Source: Cryobacterium arcticum (GTDB lineage: Bacteria > Actinomycetota > Actinomycetes > Actinomycetales > Microbacteriaceae). From it: 64,000 nucleotides of DNA. The notes beneath the pieces are model-generated. The model worked only from the letters and a program-made list of their open reading frames with translations, was not told the origin of the DNA and ran no database searches. The stretch spans positions 2,790,001 to 2,854,000 of the forward strand of contig NZ_CP016282.1 of assembly GCF_001679725.1 (NCBI RefSeq), in the 5' to 3' direction. The position numbers were made by a program, and so were the translations under genes. Position 1 is the first letter of the stretch, and every line of letters begins with the position of its first letter. Shown piece after piece: positions 35,868-44,617 of this stretch.

Positions 35868-36094
35868 TGCTGCTTCTCGCCGTGCACGACCACGCCGGAA
35901 CCATCATCGGCGCCGTCATCGACGACGGTGAACACCCCACGCCCACGCCGGTTCCGCCCGAGGACTACACACTCGCGCGCATCGAACTCACCGACGAGCA
36001 GGCCCGGCTGCCCCTCGACGAGTTGTGCACCCGGATGCGGGTGGACGCCCGCACCAACACCCTCACTGCTCTCGACGACAACTCGGCCGTGTGA
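35867..36094 (+). CDS. Small hypothetical protein, coupled pair, second gene
   Basis: 75 aa, acidic, not recognised. MLLLAVHDHAGTIIGAVIDDG then a Pro-rich bend and LARIELTDEQARLPLDELCTRMRVD. Its ATG shares bases with the previous stop, with GGAGGC just upstream. The partner protein at 35568-35867 is equally unknown. Confidence 0.5.
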   Translation: MLLLAVHDHAGTIIGAVIDDGEHPTPTPVPPEDYTLARIELTDEQARLPLDELCTRMRVDARTNTLTALDDNSAV

Positions 36095-36147
36095 GTCCGG
36101 CCGGCCCGCAGTGACCAGGCACCGGTAGTCTTCCCCCGGGGGTACAG

Positions 36148-36387
36148 ATGAGCACGCCAGAGCAGAACACGACCGCAGCCGAGAATGCCGGCCACGCCGA
36201 CGGCCTGGCGATCTTCGAGGATGAGCACGAGGTGGCCAGCCCGCCCGTCGGCGTGGTGGGGCTGCAGCTGCTGGCCGTGGTGCTCACCTACGCGGTGATC
36301 CTCGGCCTCGCCGTGCTCGTGGTGGTGGTCATCGTGCTGTTCGTGTCGTTGCTCTGGCCGGTGCTGCAGGACATGTCGCTGCCGTAG
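36148..36387 (+). CDS. Small single-pass membrane protein
   Basis: 79 aa; an acidic N-terminal half (NTTAAENAGHADGLAIFEDEHE) and one long helix (about 42-70, VVLTYAVILGLAVLVVVVIVLF). GGGGGT provides a Shine-Dalgarno; TAGTCT at 36126-36131 may be the -10. No family recognised. Convergent with the hemerythrin gene. Confidence 0.6.
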   Translation: MSTPEQNTTAAENAGHADGLAIFEDEHEVASPPVGVVGLQLLAVVLTYAVILGLAVLVVVVIVLFVSLLWPVLQDMSLP

Positions 36388-36403
36388 CCGGAGCATCGTA
36401 GGG

Positions 36404-37114
36404 CTAGCGCACCAGCTGCGCGCGGTACCGCTCGTACCGCGGCCGTCCCACCAGCCGCCAGAGCAGCCGCACCGGAGCGGGCAGGTGCTCGTGCTGCCAG
36501 GCGGTGCCGCCATCCGGTTGTGCGGACAGGATCGCGCCCAACTGGATGAACATCTTGCCCTTGGGCGTGGCCTTGCGCGCGTGCTCGGCGAGCGCGTCGA
36601 CCTCGCGCGGCGTGATGACGGTCTCGATCACGGGCACGATGTTCGTCTCCTCGTCGGGCAGGTGCACGGCCAGGGCCGCGTTGATGCCGGCGAGGGCGGC
36701 CGAGACGGATGCGGCATCCGACGCTCTGCCGCTCCCCCGCCAGGCCGGCAGGCTCGCGTCGAGCTCCTCGAGGTGCACGAGCATCTCGGCATGCTGCTGC
36801 TTCATCCGGGCGACGTGAGCCGCGCACGACGGGGCACGGCTTTCGAGTCGGCCCCAGAGCAGGGTGTCTTCGCCTTCGTGGTGGGCGTGCAACGCGGTGG
36901 AGAGCATCGCGAGGTGGTCGCCGACGGTCTCGGCCCGGCCGGAATCGCCGTCGGCGACACCGCCCACCAGTCCGGGCGCCTCACCGAAACCGGCCCGGAA
37001 CAGCCGGTGGATCTCGGCCATGCCCCGGGCGTCGCAGGTCTGCACGGTACCGGGGCCGGGGCCGGCCCCGTCGTCGGGGGTGTCACCGCTGGACGGCAGT
37101 GCTGTGGCGGGCAT
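36404..37114 (-). CDS. Hemerythrin HHE domain protein
   Basis: 236 aa. Iron-ligand pattern: HRLF, LHAHHEGEDTLLWGRL, HVARMKQQHAEMLVHLEELD and VHLPDEETNIVPVIE, a four-helix diiron or oxygen/NO-binding domain (about 33-180). C-terminal PRYERYRAQLVR tail. Start 37114 follows the perfect AAGGAGGT. Hemerythrin-like proteins in Actinobacteria are linked to oxygen or redox sensing; partner unknown. Confidence 0.85.
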   Translation of the reverse strand: MPATALPSSGDTPDDGAGPGPGTVQTCDARGMAEIHRLFRAGFGEAPGLVGGVADGDSGRAETVGDHLAMLSTALHAHHEGEDTLLWGRLESRAPSCAAHVARMKQQHAEMLVHLEELDASLPAWRGSGRASDAASVSAALAGINAALAVHLPDEETNIVPVIETVITPREVDALAEHARKATPKGKMFIQLGAILSAQPDGGTAWQHEHLPAPVRLLWRLVGRPRYERYRAQLVR

Positions 37115-37298
37115 GGGAACCTCCTTCGTTTCCTTTGTCAGACGTGCACACCGAGACCGTATCCGCGTGACTGTCACCCATCAAGGGGCCAGCGCGCCCG
37201 CCGCGCAACGGCGTCGCTCCCGAGCATCCGTCGGGGAGATGCCATCTCTGGCACGCGTGACTCGCCCCATCCGAGAGAAGCACCGTTAGGTTGGGGGC

Positions 37299-37868
37299 AT
37301 GAGACGATCCGTAGTCCCCGCGTGTCTGGCCCTGGTCCTTGTGCTGACTGGATGTGCGGCAGGGAACGACGCTCAACCGTCGCCGACGCCGACTCGGACC
37401 GCGACGGTGGCCCCGACACCGACCGCCACTCCGACGCCGACCGCTGCCGCGCCTGCAGCCGAGCCGGAGGCATCCGCGGCCACGGCCAGCTGCGACACCG
37501 TGCTGACCGCCGAGGAGTACTCGTCGTTGGAGGAGGACGGACTGACCCTGAATCCGGACACCCGCGCGTTCGACGCCACGATGCAATCGCTCATGGACGC
37601 GGGCTTCGGCTGCTACTGGAAACGAGACGGCGGCGATGTGCAGGTCTGGTACGCCCAGGCGACGCAGGATGACGCAAGCTGGGCCGCGCAGAAGCAGCAA
37701 CTGCTCGACGAGGGGTGGACCCAGACGGATGTTCCCGTCCAGGGCGTCCTCCGCGCACCGACCGACTACGACCCGAGCTTCCTGCCCGTGGTCGTCAACA
37801 GCGGCGGCATCACCTATTACGCGAGCTACCCCGAGTTCTTCGGTTCGGTCACAGCGCTGCAGGGCTGA
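37299..37868 (+). CDS. Lipoprotein, Thr/Pro-rich linker
   Basis: 189 aa. Lipobox LTGC with the lipidated cysteine at 19, then a Pro-Thr repeat linker (TPTRTATVAPTPTATPTPT, about 30-48) and a compact C-terminal domain with three cysteines and FGCYWKRDGGDVQVWYAQ. No family recognised; likely a cell-envelope protein. TAGGTT at 37287-37292 is six bases before ATG (leaderless). Followed by repeat cluster R3. Confidence 0.7.
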   Translation: MRRSVVPACLALVLVLTGCAAGNDAQPSPTPTRTATVAPTPTATPTPTAAAPAAEPEASAATASCDTVLTAEEYSSLEEDGLTLNPDTRAFDATMQSLMDAGFGCYWKRDGGDVQVWYAQATQDDASWAAQKQQLLDEGWTQTDVPVQGVLRAPTDYDPSFLPVVVNSGGITYYASYPEFFGSVTALQG

Positions 37869-38037
37869 GTGGCCGGGCGCCGCGCGGGCTAGGCGCGGGC
37901 CGGGCGCCGCTGGGCGGGCTGCGCGCCACCGGCGCAGCGGCGCGCTGCCCGCGCTCGGCGTGTGCGGGCGGATGCGCGGGCCAGGCGCCGCTGCGCTGGC
38001 CTCGCGCCGCCCGGGACGGTTCGCGCCCCGGGCCGCT
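37869..38037. repeat. GC-rich palindromic repeat cluster R3
   Basis: 169 bases of CGCCGCTGGGCGGG/GCGCAGCGGCGC-type words between a lipoprotein gene and the convergent MFS gene. Shares its core words with R1, R2, R4 and R5. No gene in it. Confidence 0.6.
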
Positions 38038-39327
38038 TCAGAACCCGGCCACCCGCCCCCGCGCCGACACCGCCAGCACCAGTGCCACCACCACGGCCAT
38101 GACGCCCGCGCCCCAGTAGGCGATCACGAGCATGCCGCCACCGGCGATGATGGCGCCGCCGGCCAGGGCGCCCAGGCCCGTGCCGAGCGCGATCACCGAG
38201 GAGTTCAGCGCCACGACGAGCTGCCCGTGGCGTCCGGCGAGGCCGAGCAGGATGCCCTGCAACGGCGAGTTGGCCGCCCACGCGGCGAACCCCCACACGG
38301 CGAACACCAGGCCGGCGCCCACGATCGACCGGCTCGCGATCGGCAGCAGCACCAGCGCGATCCCGCACACCGCGAAGCTCAGCCAGAGGGTGCGCGAGGC
38401 ACCCCAGCGGTCGGCCAGCCGGCCGCCCACAATGTTGCCGAGCACCCCGGCCGCGCCGTAGCAGAGCAGCAGCACGCTGAGGCCGATGCCGTCCACGCCC
38501 GACATCGCGGTGAGCAACGGGGATGCGTAGGTCTGAACCATGAGGGCCGCAGCGGTCTCGAGCATCGACACCAGCAGCACCACGAGCACGATCGGTGACG
38601 GCCAGCCCCGGCCGGGCCGCGCGACGATCGCGGCCTCGAGCGATTCGCGTGACGGCCGCGGCACGAGGGCGAGCACCGCCACGAAGGCCAGCACCGCCAG
38701 GCCCGCGGTGAGGGCGTATACGCCGCGGTAACCGAGCACCGGGCCGAGCAGGTTGCCCACCGGCGCGGCCACGACGGTCGCCGTGGTGAGCCCGCCGAAC
38801 ACCGTCGCCAGGGCCCGGCCGCGCTCCCCCGGCGCCGCGAGCCGCGACGCCAGCACCGTGGCCGTGGGCGTGAACCCACCGGCAGCGAACGCGGCCAGGC
38901 CGCGCAGCAGCGCCACGGTGTCGTAGTCCTCGGCGAACGCGGTGCCCACGCAGGCCAGCGCGAACAGCGCCAGCGCGGTGAGCATCAGCAGCCGCCGGGG
39001 CAGCCTGTTGCCGGCCAGGGCCACTATCGGCGTGGTCACGGCGTAGGTGAAGCCGTACACGCTCACGAGCCGGCCGATCTCCGGCACGGTCACGCCCAGG
39101 TCGGCGGACATGGTGGGTAACAGCCCCGTGACGATGTTCGAGCCGAACCCGATCGCGAAGGTGCCCAGCGCCAGCGGCCAGAGCCGGGGCCTGACGTGGG
39201 GCACGGATGCGCCGCGACCGGCCACCGCGCCTGCCCCCGCCGCCGGAACCACCGGCGAGACCGGCTCGAGTCCGGGCAGCGGCAGTGAATCGGTGCGGGG
39301 CGAGCTCGAGCGTCCGGCGTCAGGCAC
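38038..39327 (-). CDS. MFS exporter (DHA1/AraJ-like)
   Basis: 429 aa, twelve hydrophobic segments. Start taken as GTG 39327, which overlaps the allophanate hydrolase stop (GTGCCTGA). Motifs: LPTMSADLGVTVPEIGRLVSVYGFTYAV in helices 1-2, RLADRWGASRT after helix 8 and RALATVFGGLTTATVVAAPVG. This is the antiporter family of drug/sugar efflux proteins. As the last gene of the urea/guanidine-type catabolic operon it may export an intermediate or toxic analogue. Confidence 0.83.
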   Translation of the reverse strand: MPDAGRSSSPRTDSLPLPGLEPVSPVVPAAGAGAVAGRGASVPHVRPRLWPLALGTFAIGFGSNIVTGLLPTMSADLGVTVPEIGRLVSVYGFTYAVTTPIVALAGNRLPRRLLMLTALALFALACVGTAFAEDYDTVALLRGLAAFAAGGFTPTATVLASRLAAPGERGRALATVFGGLTTATVVAAPVGNLLGPVLGYRGVYALTAGLAVLAFVAVLALVPRPSRESLEAAIVARPGRGWPSPIVLVVLLVSMLETAAALMVQTYASPLLTAMSGVDGIGLSVLLLCYGAAGVLGNIVGGRLADRWGASRTLWLSFAVCGIALVLLPIASRSIVGAGLVFAVWGFAAWAANSPLQGILLGLAGRHGQLVVALNSSVIALGTGLGALAGGAIIAGGGMLVIAYWGAGVMAVVVALVLAVSARGRVAGF

Positions 39328-41176
39328 GGACGGCTCCGCCCACGTGCGCACGCCAGTCGCCGTCGGCCACCACGGGCTTGCCGGTCGCTGCGGTGGCCTC
39401 GCAGAGGTAGCCCACCACCTCGCGGCCGTCGGACAGGGTGACCCGGCCGAGGCCCAGCGGGGCGGCGGCCTCGAGCAGCAGTGCCGAGAGCGCCGTCTCG
39501 GGCACCCGCCACAGTTCGCCGAGCACACTGGAGTCGGAGTAGGGCGTGCGGATCATGCCGGGCCGGTTCAGCGGGTCGCCGAGGGCCACGAGGGTGTAGC
39601 CGGGCGCTGTGCGCACGTCGCCGGCGAACAGGGCGCCGTGGCGGCGCATCCGGTCGTGCAAGGGCAGGCCGGACAGGTGCGCACCCACCACGAGCAGGTG
39701 TACGCCGGCCGCGAGGTCCGAGCGCACGTGGTGTCCCGCCATACGCCGCTCCCCCACGTCCTCTCGCGACACCACATCCCGCGGAAGCGGCGAAGTGGCT
39801 GCTTCGGGAGCACGGAGGTGGCCGTTCGACCGCTCTCGCGAGCTCAAGGCCCGGGATTCCACGCGCAGCAGCAGGGCGGCCACGTCGCGGGCGACGGCGT
39901 CGGCGAAGGGGCGGGCGAGCACCTGCACGCCCACGTTCTCGTCGGGTGCGCCGGCGTCGATCGGCACCGCGTAGGCGGGGTAGCCGAAGAGGTTGGCGAA
40001 GTTGGTGAAGGTGCCCAACCGGGAGTTCACGGCGATGGGCTCCGCCGCCACCTCGGCCAGGGTGGGGTGGTGGGTGGTGGTGGGCAGCAGCATGGCATCG
40101 GCGCCGGCGAAGGCCCGTTCTCCGGCGAGCTTCAGCTCGGCCAGGCGCACCAGGTCGGCCGCGTACCGGTGGGCGGGCAGCTGCCCGGCGGCGGTGACGA
40201 TGCCGGCGACGACAGGGTCGAGTCCTGCGGGTGCTGCGTCGATGGCCGCTCCGACGGCGGCGTAGCGTTCGGCCACAAAGGCGCCGTTGTAGAGCAGCGC
40301 GGCGGCCTCCAGGAACGGGGAGATGTCGATCTCGACGAGGGTGACGCCGGCGTCGCGCAGGCGGCCGAGGTGGGCGTCGAAGGCGCTCCGCCAGAGCGGC
40401 GCAAGTGCCGTGAGGTCGGCGGCGCGCGGCACCGCGATCACGGGGTCCGCTGGGGCGGCGAGCGGGGCGGATGCGTGGGGCAGGGCCGCGAGGGCGTCGC
40501 GGCCGTCCGGTCCGGCCATCACCCGCAGCACCGACTCGGCGGTGTGGAGGTCGCGGGCGAACGCGGTGACGCAGTCGAGGCTCCGGCAGGCCGGCACGAC
40601 GCCCGTGGTGGGCACCAGGCCGACGGTGCCCTTGACCCCGACGAGCCCCTGCAGGGCGGCGGGAACCCGACCGGAGCCGGCCGTGTCGGTGCCGAGGGCG
40701 AAGTCCACCAGGCCGAGGGCAACGGCCACGGCCGAACCCGACGACGAGCCGCCGGAGATGCGGTCGGGGCGCCGGGCGCTCCGCACCGCGCCATAGGGGC
40801 TGCGGGTGCCGACCAGGCCGGTGGCGAACTGGTCGAGGTTGGTCTTGCCGAGCACCACGGCGCCGGCGGCGCGCAATCGGGCCACGGCCGTGGCGTCCTC
40901 CTCGGCGGGGTAAGCGAAACCGGGACAGGCCGCCGTGGTGGGCAGGCCGGCCACGTCGATGTTGTCCTTCACGGCGAACAGCAGCCCGGCCAGGGGCAGC
41001 GGTTCCCGCGCGATAGCGGCGCGGGCGAGCACCTCGTCGACCTCGGCCTGCACCTCGGCCTCGGCGCGCAGGGTGATCCACACCTCGGGCCGGTCCGCAG
41101 CGGCGATCGCCGCGTAGACCTCCGCGACACGAGCGGCGGGCGGGGTGCCGGGCGAGGCGAGGTCGGCGGGGGTCAT
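39320..41176 (-). CDS. atzF: Allophanate hydrolase
   Basis: 618 aa, the full two-domain length of AtzF. The amidase-signature domain (about 20-460) has K70 in LLFAVKDNIDV, the Ser cluster 144-146 in SGGSSSGSAVAVA and nucleophile S168 in GTDTAGSGR. The C-terminal allophanate-specific domain (about 490-618) contains GAHLSGLPLHDRM and the closing GYLCEATAATGKPVVADGDWR, in pieces. It hydrolyses allophanate in two steps to ammonia and carbon dioxide. ATGA overlap with UAAP2 and 8-base overlap with the MFS gene tie it tightly into the operon. Confidence 0.93.
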   Translation of the reverse strand: MTPADLASPGTPPAARVAEVYAAIAAADRPEVWITLRAEAEVQAEVDEVLARAAIAREPLPLAGLLFAVKDNIDVAGLPTTAACPGFAYPAEEDATAVARLRAAGAVVLGKTNLDQFATGLVGTRSPYGAVRSARRPDRISGGSSSGSAVAVALGLVDFALGTDTAGSGRVPAALQGLVGVKGTVGLVPTTGVVPACRSLDCVTAFARDLHTAESVLRVMAGPDGRDALAALPHASAPLAAPADPVIAVPRAADLTALAPLWRSAFDAHLGRLRDAGVTLVEIDISPFLEAAALLYNGAFVAERYAAVGAAIDAAPAGLDPVVAGIVTAAGQLPAHRYAADLVRLAELKLAGERAFAGADAMLLPTTTHHPTLAEVAAEPIAVNSRLGTFTNFANLFGYPAYAVPIDAGAPDENVGVQVLARPFADAVARDVAALLLRVESRALSSRERSNGHLRAPEAATSPLPRDVVSREDVGERRMAGHHVRSDLAAGVHLLVVGAHLSGLPLHDRMRRHGALFAGDVRTAPGYTLVALGDPLNRPGMIRTPYSDSSVLGELWRVPETALSALLLEAAAPLGLGRVTLSDGREVVGYLCEATAATGKPVVADGDWRAHVGGAVRA

Positions 41177-41877
41177 CGGGCGGTCCGGGTCACGAGCATC
41201 CGCACCGGGGTGGGGTTGAACCCGTTGCAGGGGTTGTTGATCTGCGGGCAGTTCGAGACCAGCACGAGCACGTCGCGTTCGGCGCGCAGGGTGAGTGAGA
41301 GCCCGGGGGCCGAGAGGCCGTCGACGATGCCGAGCGCGCCATCCGCCTCGACGGGCACGTTCATGTAGAAGTTGATGTTGCTGACCAGGTCGCGTTTGCC
41401 CAGGCCCCACCGGGCGCCCTCGGCGAGGAAGTTCTCGACGCAAGCGTGCTGGTGCACGGTGTGGTGGCCGTAGCGCAGGGAGTTGGACTCCTTGCTGCAG
41501 GCGCCGCCGATGGTGTCGTGCCGGCCGACCTCGTCGTGCACGAGGGTCATCAGGGCGTCGCCGGTGTTGGCGCGCAGCACCGAGCCCTGGCTGAGATAGA
41601 CGTTGCCCTGGGCGCTGATGGTGTCCGGCGCGCTGTAGCGCACGGCGGTGTCGGCGGCGTCGTAGAGCAGGAAGTCGACGGCCTGGTTGCCCTCGAGGTC
41701 GACGATGGTGAGTTCATCGCCGGCGGCCACGACGTGGGACCAGGGGCCGCGACGGCCCACGACCTCGTCGAGCACGATCTCCCGGCCGGACAGGCGCTCC
41801 GGTACGGCGTTCGGCGTCGGGTCGGCGGCGGGGCCGGTGCTGCTGTCGCTGCTGGTCTGCGTGTCGGTGCGGCCCAT
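41173..41877 (-). CDS. UAAP2 (DUF1989), carboxyguanidine deiminase subunit
   Basis: 234 aa. DUF1989 with LEGNQAVDFLLYDAADTAVRYSAPDTISAQGNVYL and the Cys motif SNCPQINNPCNGFNPTPVRML near the C-terminus, typical of urea-carboxylase-associated protein 2. In guanidine users the UAAP1/UAAP2 pair forms the carboxyguanidine deiminase CgdAB, which yields allophanate and ammonia. TGATG overlap with UAAP1. Assignment to UAAP2 is from the NCPQINNPCN signature. Confidence 0.88.
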   Translation of the reverse strand: MGRTDTQTSSDSSTGPAADPTPNAVPERLSGREIVLDEVVGRRGPWSHVVAAGDELTIVDLEGNQAVDFLLYDAADTAVRYSAPDTISAQGNVYLSQGSVLRANTGDALMTLVHDEVGRHDTIGGACSKESNSLRYGHHTVHQHACVENFLAEGARWGLGKRDLVSNINFYMNVPVEADGALGIVDGLSAPGLSLTLRAERDVLVLVSNCPQINNPCNGFNPTPVRMLVTRTAR

Positions 41878-42761
41878 CACAGTCCTCTCGTTCTGGCGTA
41901 GTCGATGGTGTTGACGAAGGCGCGGGCGGCCTCGGGGGTGGCGGTGGCCTCGGGCGACTCGAGCGTGGCCGCCTCGCCTCGCCAGGCCCGGATGCGCACC
42001 GGCGTGCTGGTGTACTCCGGCCGCGGGTCGACCGGGGACGGCACATTGGCCACGAGGAGCACGGCGGGCAGCTCGAAGCGCAGCCGCACGGCAGCGCCGG
42101 GGCCGGTGGAACCGGTGAACACCAGCGCGCCGTCCTCGGCGACCCGAACACCCTGGAACAGGGCGACGGTCGGCGGCAGGTCGCGCGGGGTGAGGCCGTG
42201 CTTGGCCGCGCCGAGGATCAGCAGCTCGCGACCGGCGGGGGTGCCGCCGTGCGCGGAGCCGTCTCCGTAGCGGGTCTCGTTCACCGCGCGGGTGGAGGTG
42301 CCCGCGAAGGTGTCGTGGGTGCCGGAGTTGTCGGAGACGATGGTGGCGAGCACCCGGCCGCGGTCGGAGAGCAGCATCGCGCCCTCGCCGAGGTAGGCCT
42401 GCCACTGGATCTTCACGGTGTCGGCCACGTTCAGGCGCTCGTCGAGTTGCGCCTGGTTGAAGATCGCCAGGTGCGCGCAGGCGTCGCCGTCGAGGTCGGT
42501 GAACTCCACGATCGTGCCGCGTTGCACGGCGAGGGTCGTGTAGTTGCCGCCCGCCACCGTTTCGGCGACGAAGCGGTCGTTCTCGGCGAGCCCGGCGGGC
42601 CATCCGCCGGCCGTGGCGGCCGGAACCGTGGGCATGGTCGAGACCCGGGTGCCGCCCTGCGCGCGGGCGTGTGCCCGGGCGCCGGCGGGCGACGCGGTCG
42701 ACGCCGCTCCCGCCGAGGCTGTGCCTGCGGCGTCCGAAGTCAGCTCAGTAGCCTCGTTCAC
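41877..42761 (-). CDS. UAAP1 (DUF1989), carboxyguanidine deiminase subunit
   Basis: 294 aa from GTG 42761, whose TGA-containing overlap (GTGA) with the hydrolase stop sets the start. The first 50 residues are Ala/Thr-rich and lack the family pattern. DUF1989 follows with LAENDRFVAETVAGGNYTTLAVQRGTIVEFTDLDGDACAHLAIFN (pieces) and the end RPEYTSTPVRIRAWRG then FVNTIDYARTRG, the UAAP1 signature. Predicted partner of UAAP2 in the deiminase. No carboxylase gene accompanies it, unlike the usual guanidine operons. Confidence 0.86.
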   Translation of the reverse strand: MNEATELTSDAAGTASAGAASTASPAGARAHARAQGGTRVSTMPTVPAATAGGWPAGLAENDRFVAETVAGGNYTTLAVQRGTIVEFTDLDGDACAHLAIFNQAQLDERLNVADTVKIQWQAYLGEGAMLLSDRGRVLATIVSDNSGTHDTFAGTSTRAVNETRYGDGSAHGGTPAGRELLILGAAKHGLTPRDLPPTVALFQGVRVAEDGALVFTGSTGPGAAVRLRFELPAVLLVANVPSPVDPRPEYTSTPVRIRAWRGEAATLESPEATATPEAARAFVNTIDYARTRGL

Positions 42762-43414
42762 GCGTTGCGCACCAGCTCGTGCACCGGGCTCACCGGCTTC
42801 GGGGTGGGCAGGGTGGCCAGCCACTCGTTGGTCTGCGCGGCGGTGACGAGAGCGTCGCGCTGCAGGTAGTGCATGGCCTGCAGGGCGTTGTCGTGCGCCT
42901 GCTGGGTGGAGCCGCCGACGCAGTCGGTGAGCACCCGGAAGCGGTAGTCGTGCTGGTGCGCATCCACCGCGGTGTAGTGCACGCAGACGTCGGTGAGTCC
43001 GCCGACGAGCAGCAGGGTCTCGGCCTTGTAGCCCTTGAGCACGATCTCCAGCTCGGTGCCGAAGAACGCGGAGTAGCGGCGCTTCTTGATCAGGAATTCC
43101 TCGGGGCGCGGGTCGATGCCCGGGGCCAGCTCGGTCTCTTCCCAGCCCTCGAGGCAGTGCGGGCCCTCGGAGCCGTCGAGCTCGCGGCCGATGTCCACGA
43201 GCGACGGCTTGTGCACCTCCTGGATGAACACCACCGGGATGCCCTTCTCGCGGCAGTGCCGGATCACTTCGCGCACCCGCGGGGCACGCTCGGTGCGGCC
43301 GCCCATGTAGGGGATCTCGGTGCGGGAGTCCTCGCGGGGAATCTCGCCGCCCTGGATGTCGACGACGATGAGAACGGTGTTTCCGACGATGTCTAGCGTC
43401 TCGGCGGCAGTCAT
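42758..43414 (-). CDS. Isochorismatase-family amidohydrolase (biuret/guanylurea hydrolase-like)
   Basis: 218 aa. Catalytic triad of the family: D19 in VVDIQ, K110 or K111 in EFLIKKRRYSAFFGT and C144 in GGLTDVCVHYTAVDAHQHDY. The cysteine nucleophile and RYSAF loop are those of amidohydrolases (biuret, triuret, guanylurea, N-carbamoyl amides), not of true isochorismatase. RBS AAAGGAA before ATG 43414. Directly upstream of UAAP1-UAAP2-AtzF, so its product should be a carboxylated amine feeding them: biuret would give allophanate and guanylurea would give carboxyguanidine. Substrate is inferred. Confidence 0.82.
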   Translation of the reverse strand: MTAAETLDIVGNTVLIVVDIQGGEIPREDSRTEIPYMGGRTERAPRVREVIRHCREKGIPVVFIQEVHKPSLVDIGRELDGSEGPHCLEGWEETELAPGIDPRPEEFLIKKRRYSAFFGTELEIVLKGYKAETLLLVGGLTDVCVHYTAVDAHQHDYRFRVLTDCVGGSTQQAHDNALQAMHYLQRDALVTAAQTNEWLATLPTPKPVSPVHELVRNA

Positions 43415-43527
43415 GGTGGTTCCTTTCGTGGTGGCGGGCGGTGAGGCCTGCCGGGGCAGTTCGAACATGCCGGCACCAGCGCCGGTCGGGGGTGAAGCTG
43501 GGTGAGGTGAAGACGGGATAGGTGAAG

Positions 43528-43562
43528 CGGATGCGGCGCCGGAACCCGGCCGGCCGCATCCG
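43528..43562 (-). terminator. Strong intercistronic hairpin
   Basis: CGGATGCGGC (43528-43537) pairs with GCCGCATCCG (43553-43562), with GCCGG/CCGGC inside and an AAC loop. It lies between the permease stop and the isochorismatase-family gene start, without a T-tract. It may partly uncouple or stabilise the importer and enzyme halves of the operon. Confidence 0.6.
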
Positions 43563-43566
43563 TGGG

Positions 43567-44565
43567 TCAGGTGAGGGAGATGCGCCGGTCGGCCACGACC
43601 TGGAGCACGTCGACGATGGTGTTCAGCAGCACGTAGGTGATGCCAAGCAGCAGGGCCACGCCGGCGATGCCGGGGAAGTCGCTGACGTTGACCGACTTCT
43701 CGAGGTAGCTGCCCAGGCCCGGCCAGGCGGTGATCTTCTCCACCACCACAAGGCCGCCGAGCAGCAGCCCGGTCTGGATGCCGATCATCGAGAGGGTGGC
43801 GCCGAGGGAGTTGCGCAGCGCGTGCCGCACGAGCACGGCGGACTCCTTCATGCCGGCCGAGCGGGCGGTGCGGGCGTGGTCGGAGCCGAGGTTGACCTTG
43901 AGGCCGTCCACGAGCACTCGGCCGATGGCCACCGCCGGGCTGATCGCGGCGCAGGTGGCGGGCAGCAACAGGTGCCAGACGGCGTCGCCGGCCACATCCA
44001 TTCGGCCGGCCAGCAGCGCGTCGAGCACGAGCAGGCCGGTGGGGCTGGACGAGCCGCCGCTGAAGCTGGAGCGGCCGCCGGCAGGGATGAGGCCGAGCGA
44101 CCCGTAGAACACCAGCAGCCCCACCATGGCGAGCAGGAAGGTGGGGGCGGCGGCTCCGGAGAGCAGCACGAACCGCACCACGGCGGCGCCCTTCCAGCGC
44201 ACCACGGTGAGCAGGGCGAAGAACGCGCCGAGGATCAGGGCGAAGCCGAGGGTCCACAGGGCCAGTTCAAGCGTGGCCGGGAACGCGGTGGCCAGGCCCT
44301 CGGCGACGGGGGTGCGGGTGCGCAGCGAGTTCTGCAGGTCGCCGTGCAGCAGGCCGCCGAGGTAGTCGAAGTAGCGCACCACGGCGCTCTGGTCGAGTCC
44401 CAGGCGTTCGCGGGCCCGTTCGAGGGCCTCGGCCGAGGCGTTGGCGCCCACATAGGCCTTGGCCGGGTCGACACCGCTGAGCTCCTGCAGGGTGAACAGG
44501 GCCACGGTGAGCGCCAGCAGCACGCCGGCCATGGCGACGATGCGCTTGAGGATGAACATCAGCAT
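43567..44565 (-). CDS. ABC permease, DppB/OppB type
   Basis: 332 aa with six transmembrane helices, starting MLMFILKRIVAMAGVLLAL. The EAA-type loop is HARTARSAGMKESAVLVRHALRNSLGATLSMIG (about 218-250, in pieces). Belongs to the peptide/nickel/opine importer family. No strong Shine-Dalgarno. Follows the DppC-type gene by 52 bases. Confidence 0.9.
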   Translation of the reverse strand: MLMFILKRIVAMAGVLLALTVALFTLQELSGVDPAKAYVGANASAEALERARERLGLDQSAVVRYFDYLGGLLHGDLQNSLRTRTPVAEGLATAFPATLELALWTLGFALILGAFFALLTVVRWKGAAVVRFVLLSGAAAPTFLLAMVGLLVFYGSLGLIPAGGRSSFSGGSSSPTGLLVLDALLAGRMDVAGDAVWHLLLPATCAAISPAVAIGRVLVDGLKVNLGSDHARTARSAGMKESAVLVRHALRNSLGATLSMIGIQTGLLLGGLVVVEKITAWPGLGSYLEKSVNVSDFPGIAGVALLLGITYVLLNTIVDVLQVVADRRISLT

Positions 44566-44617
44566 GTCGGCATCCGTTCTGAGGTAGGTGAGTGAAGGGC
44601 GGGGGCGGATGCGGGGG

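Noticed and set aside
39047..41368. Long plus-strand frame opposite allophanate hydrolase and MFS
   Set aside because: Shadow of genes with verified catalytic motifs on the minus strand.
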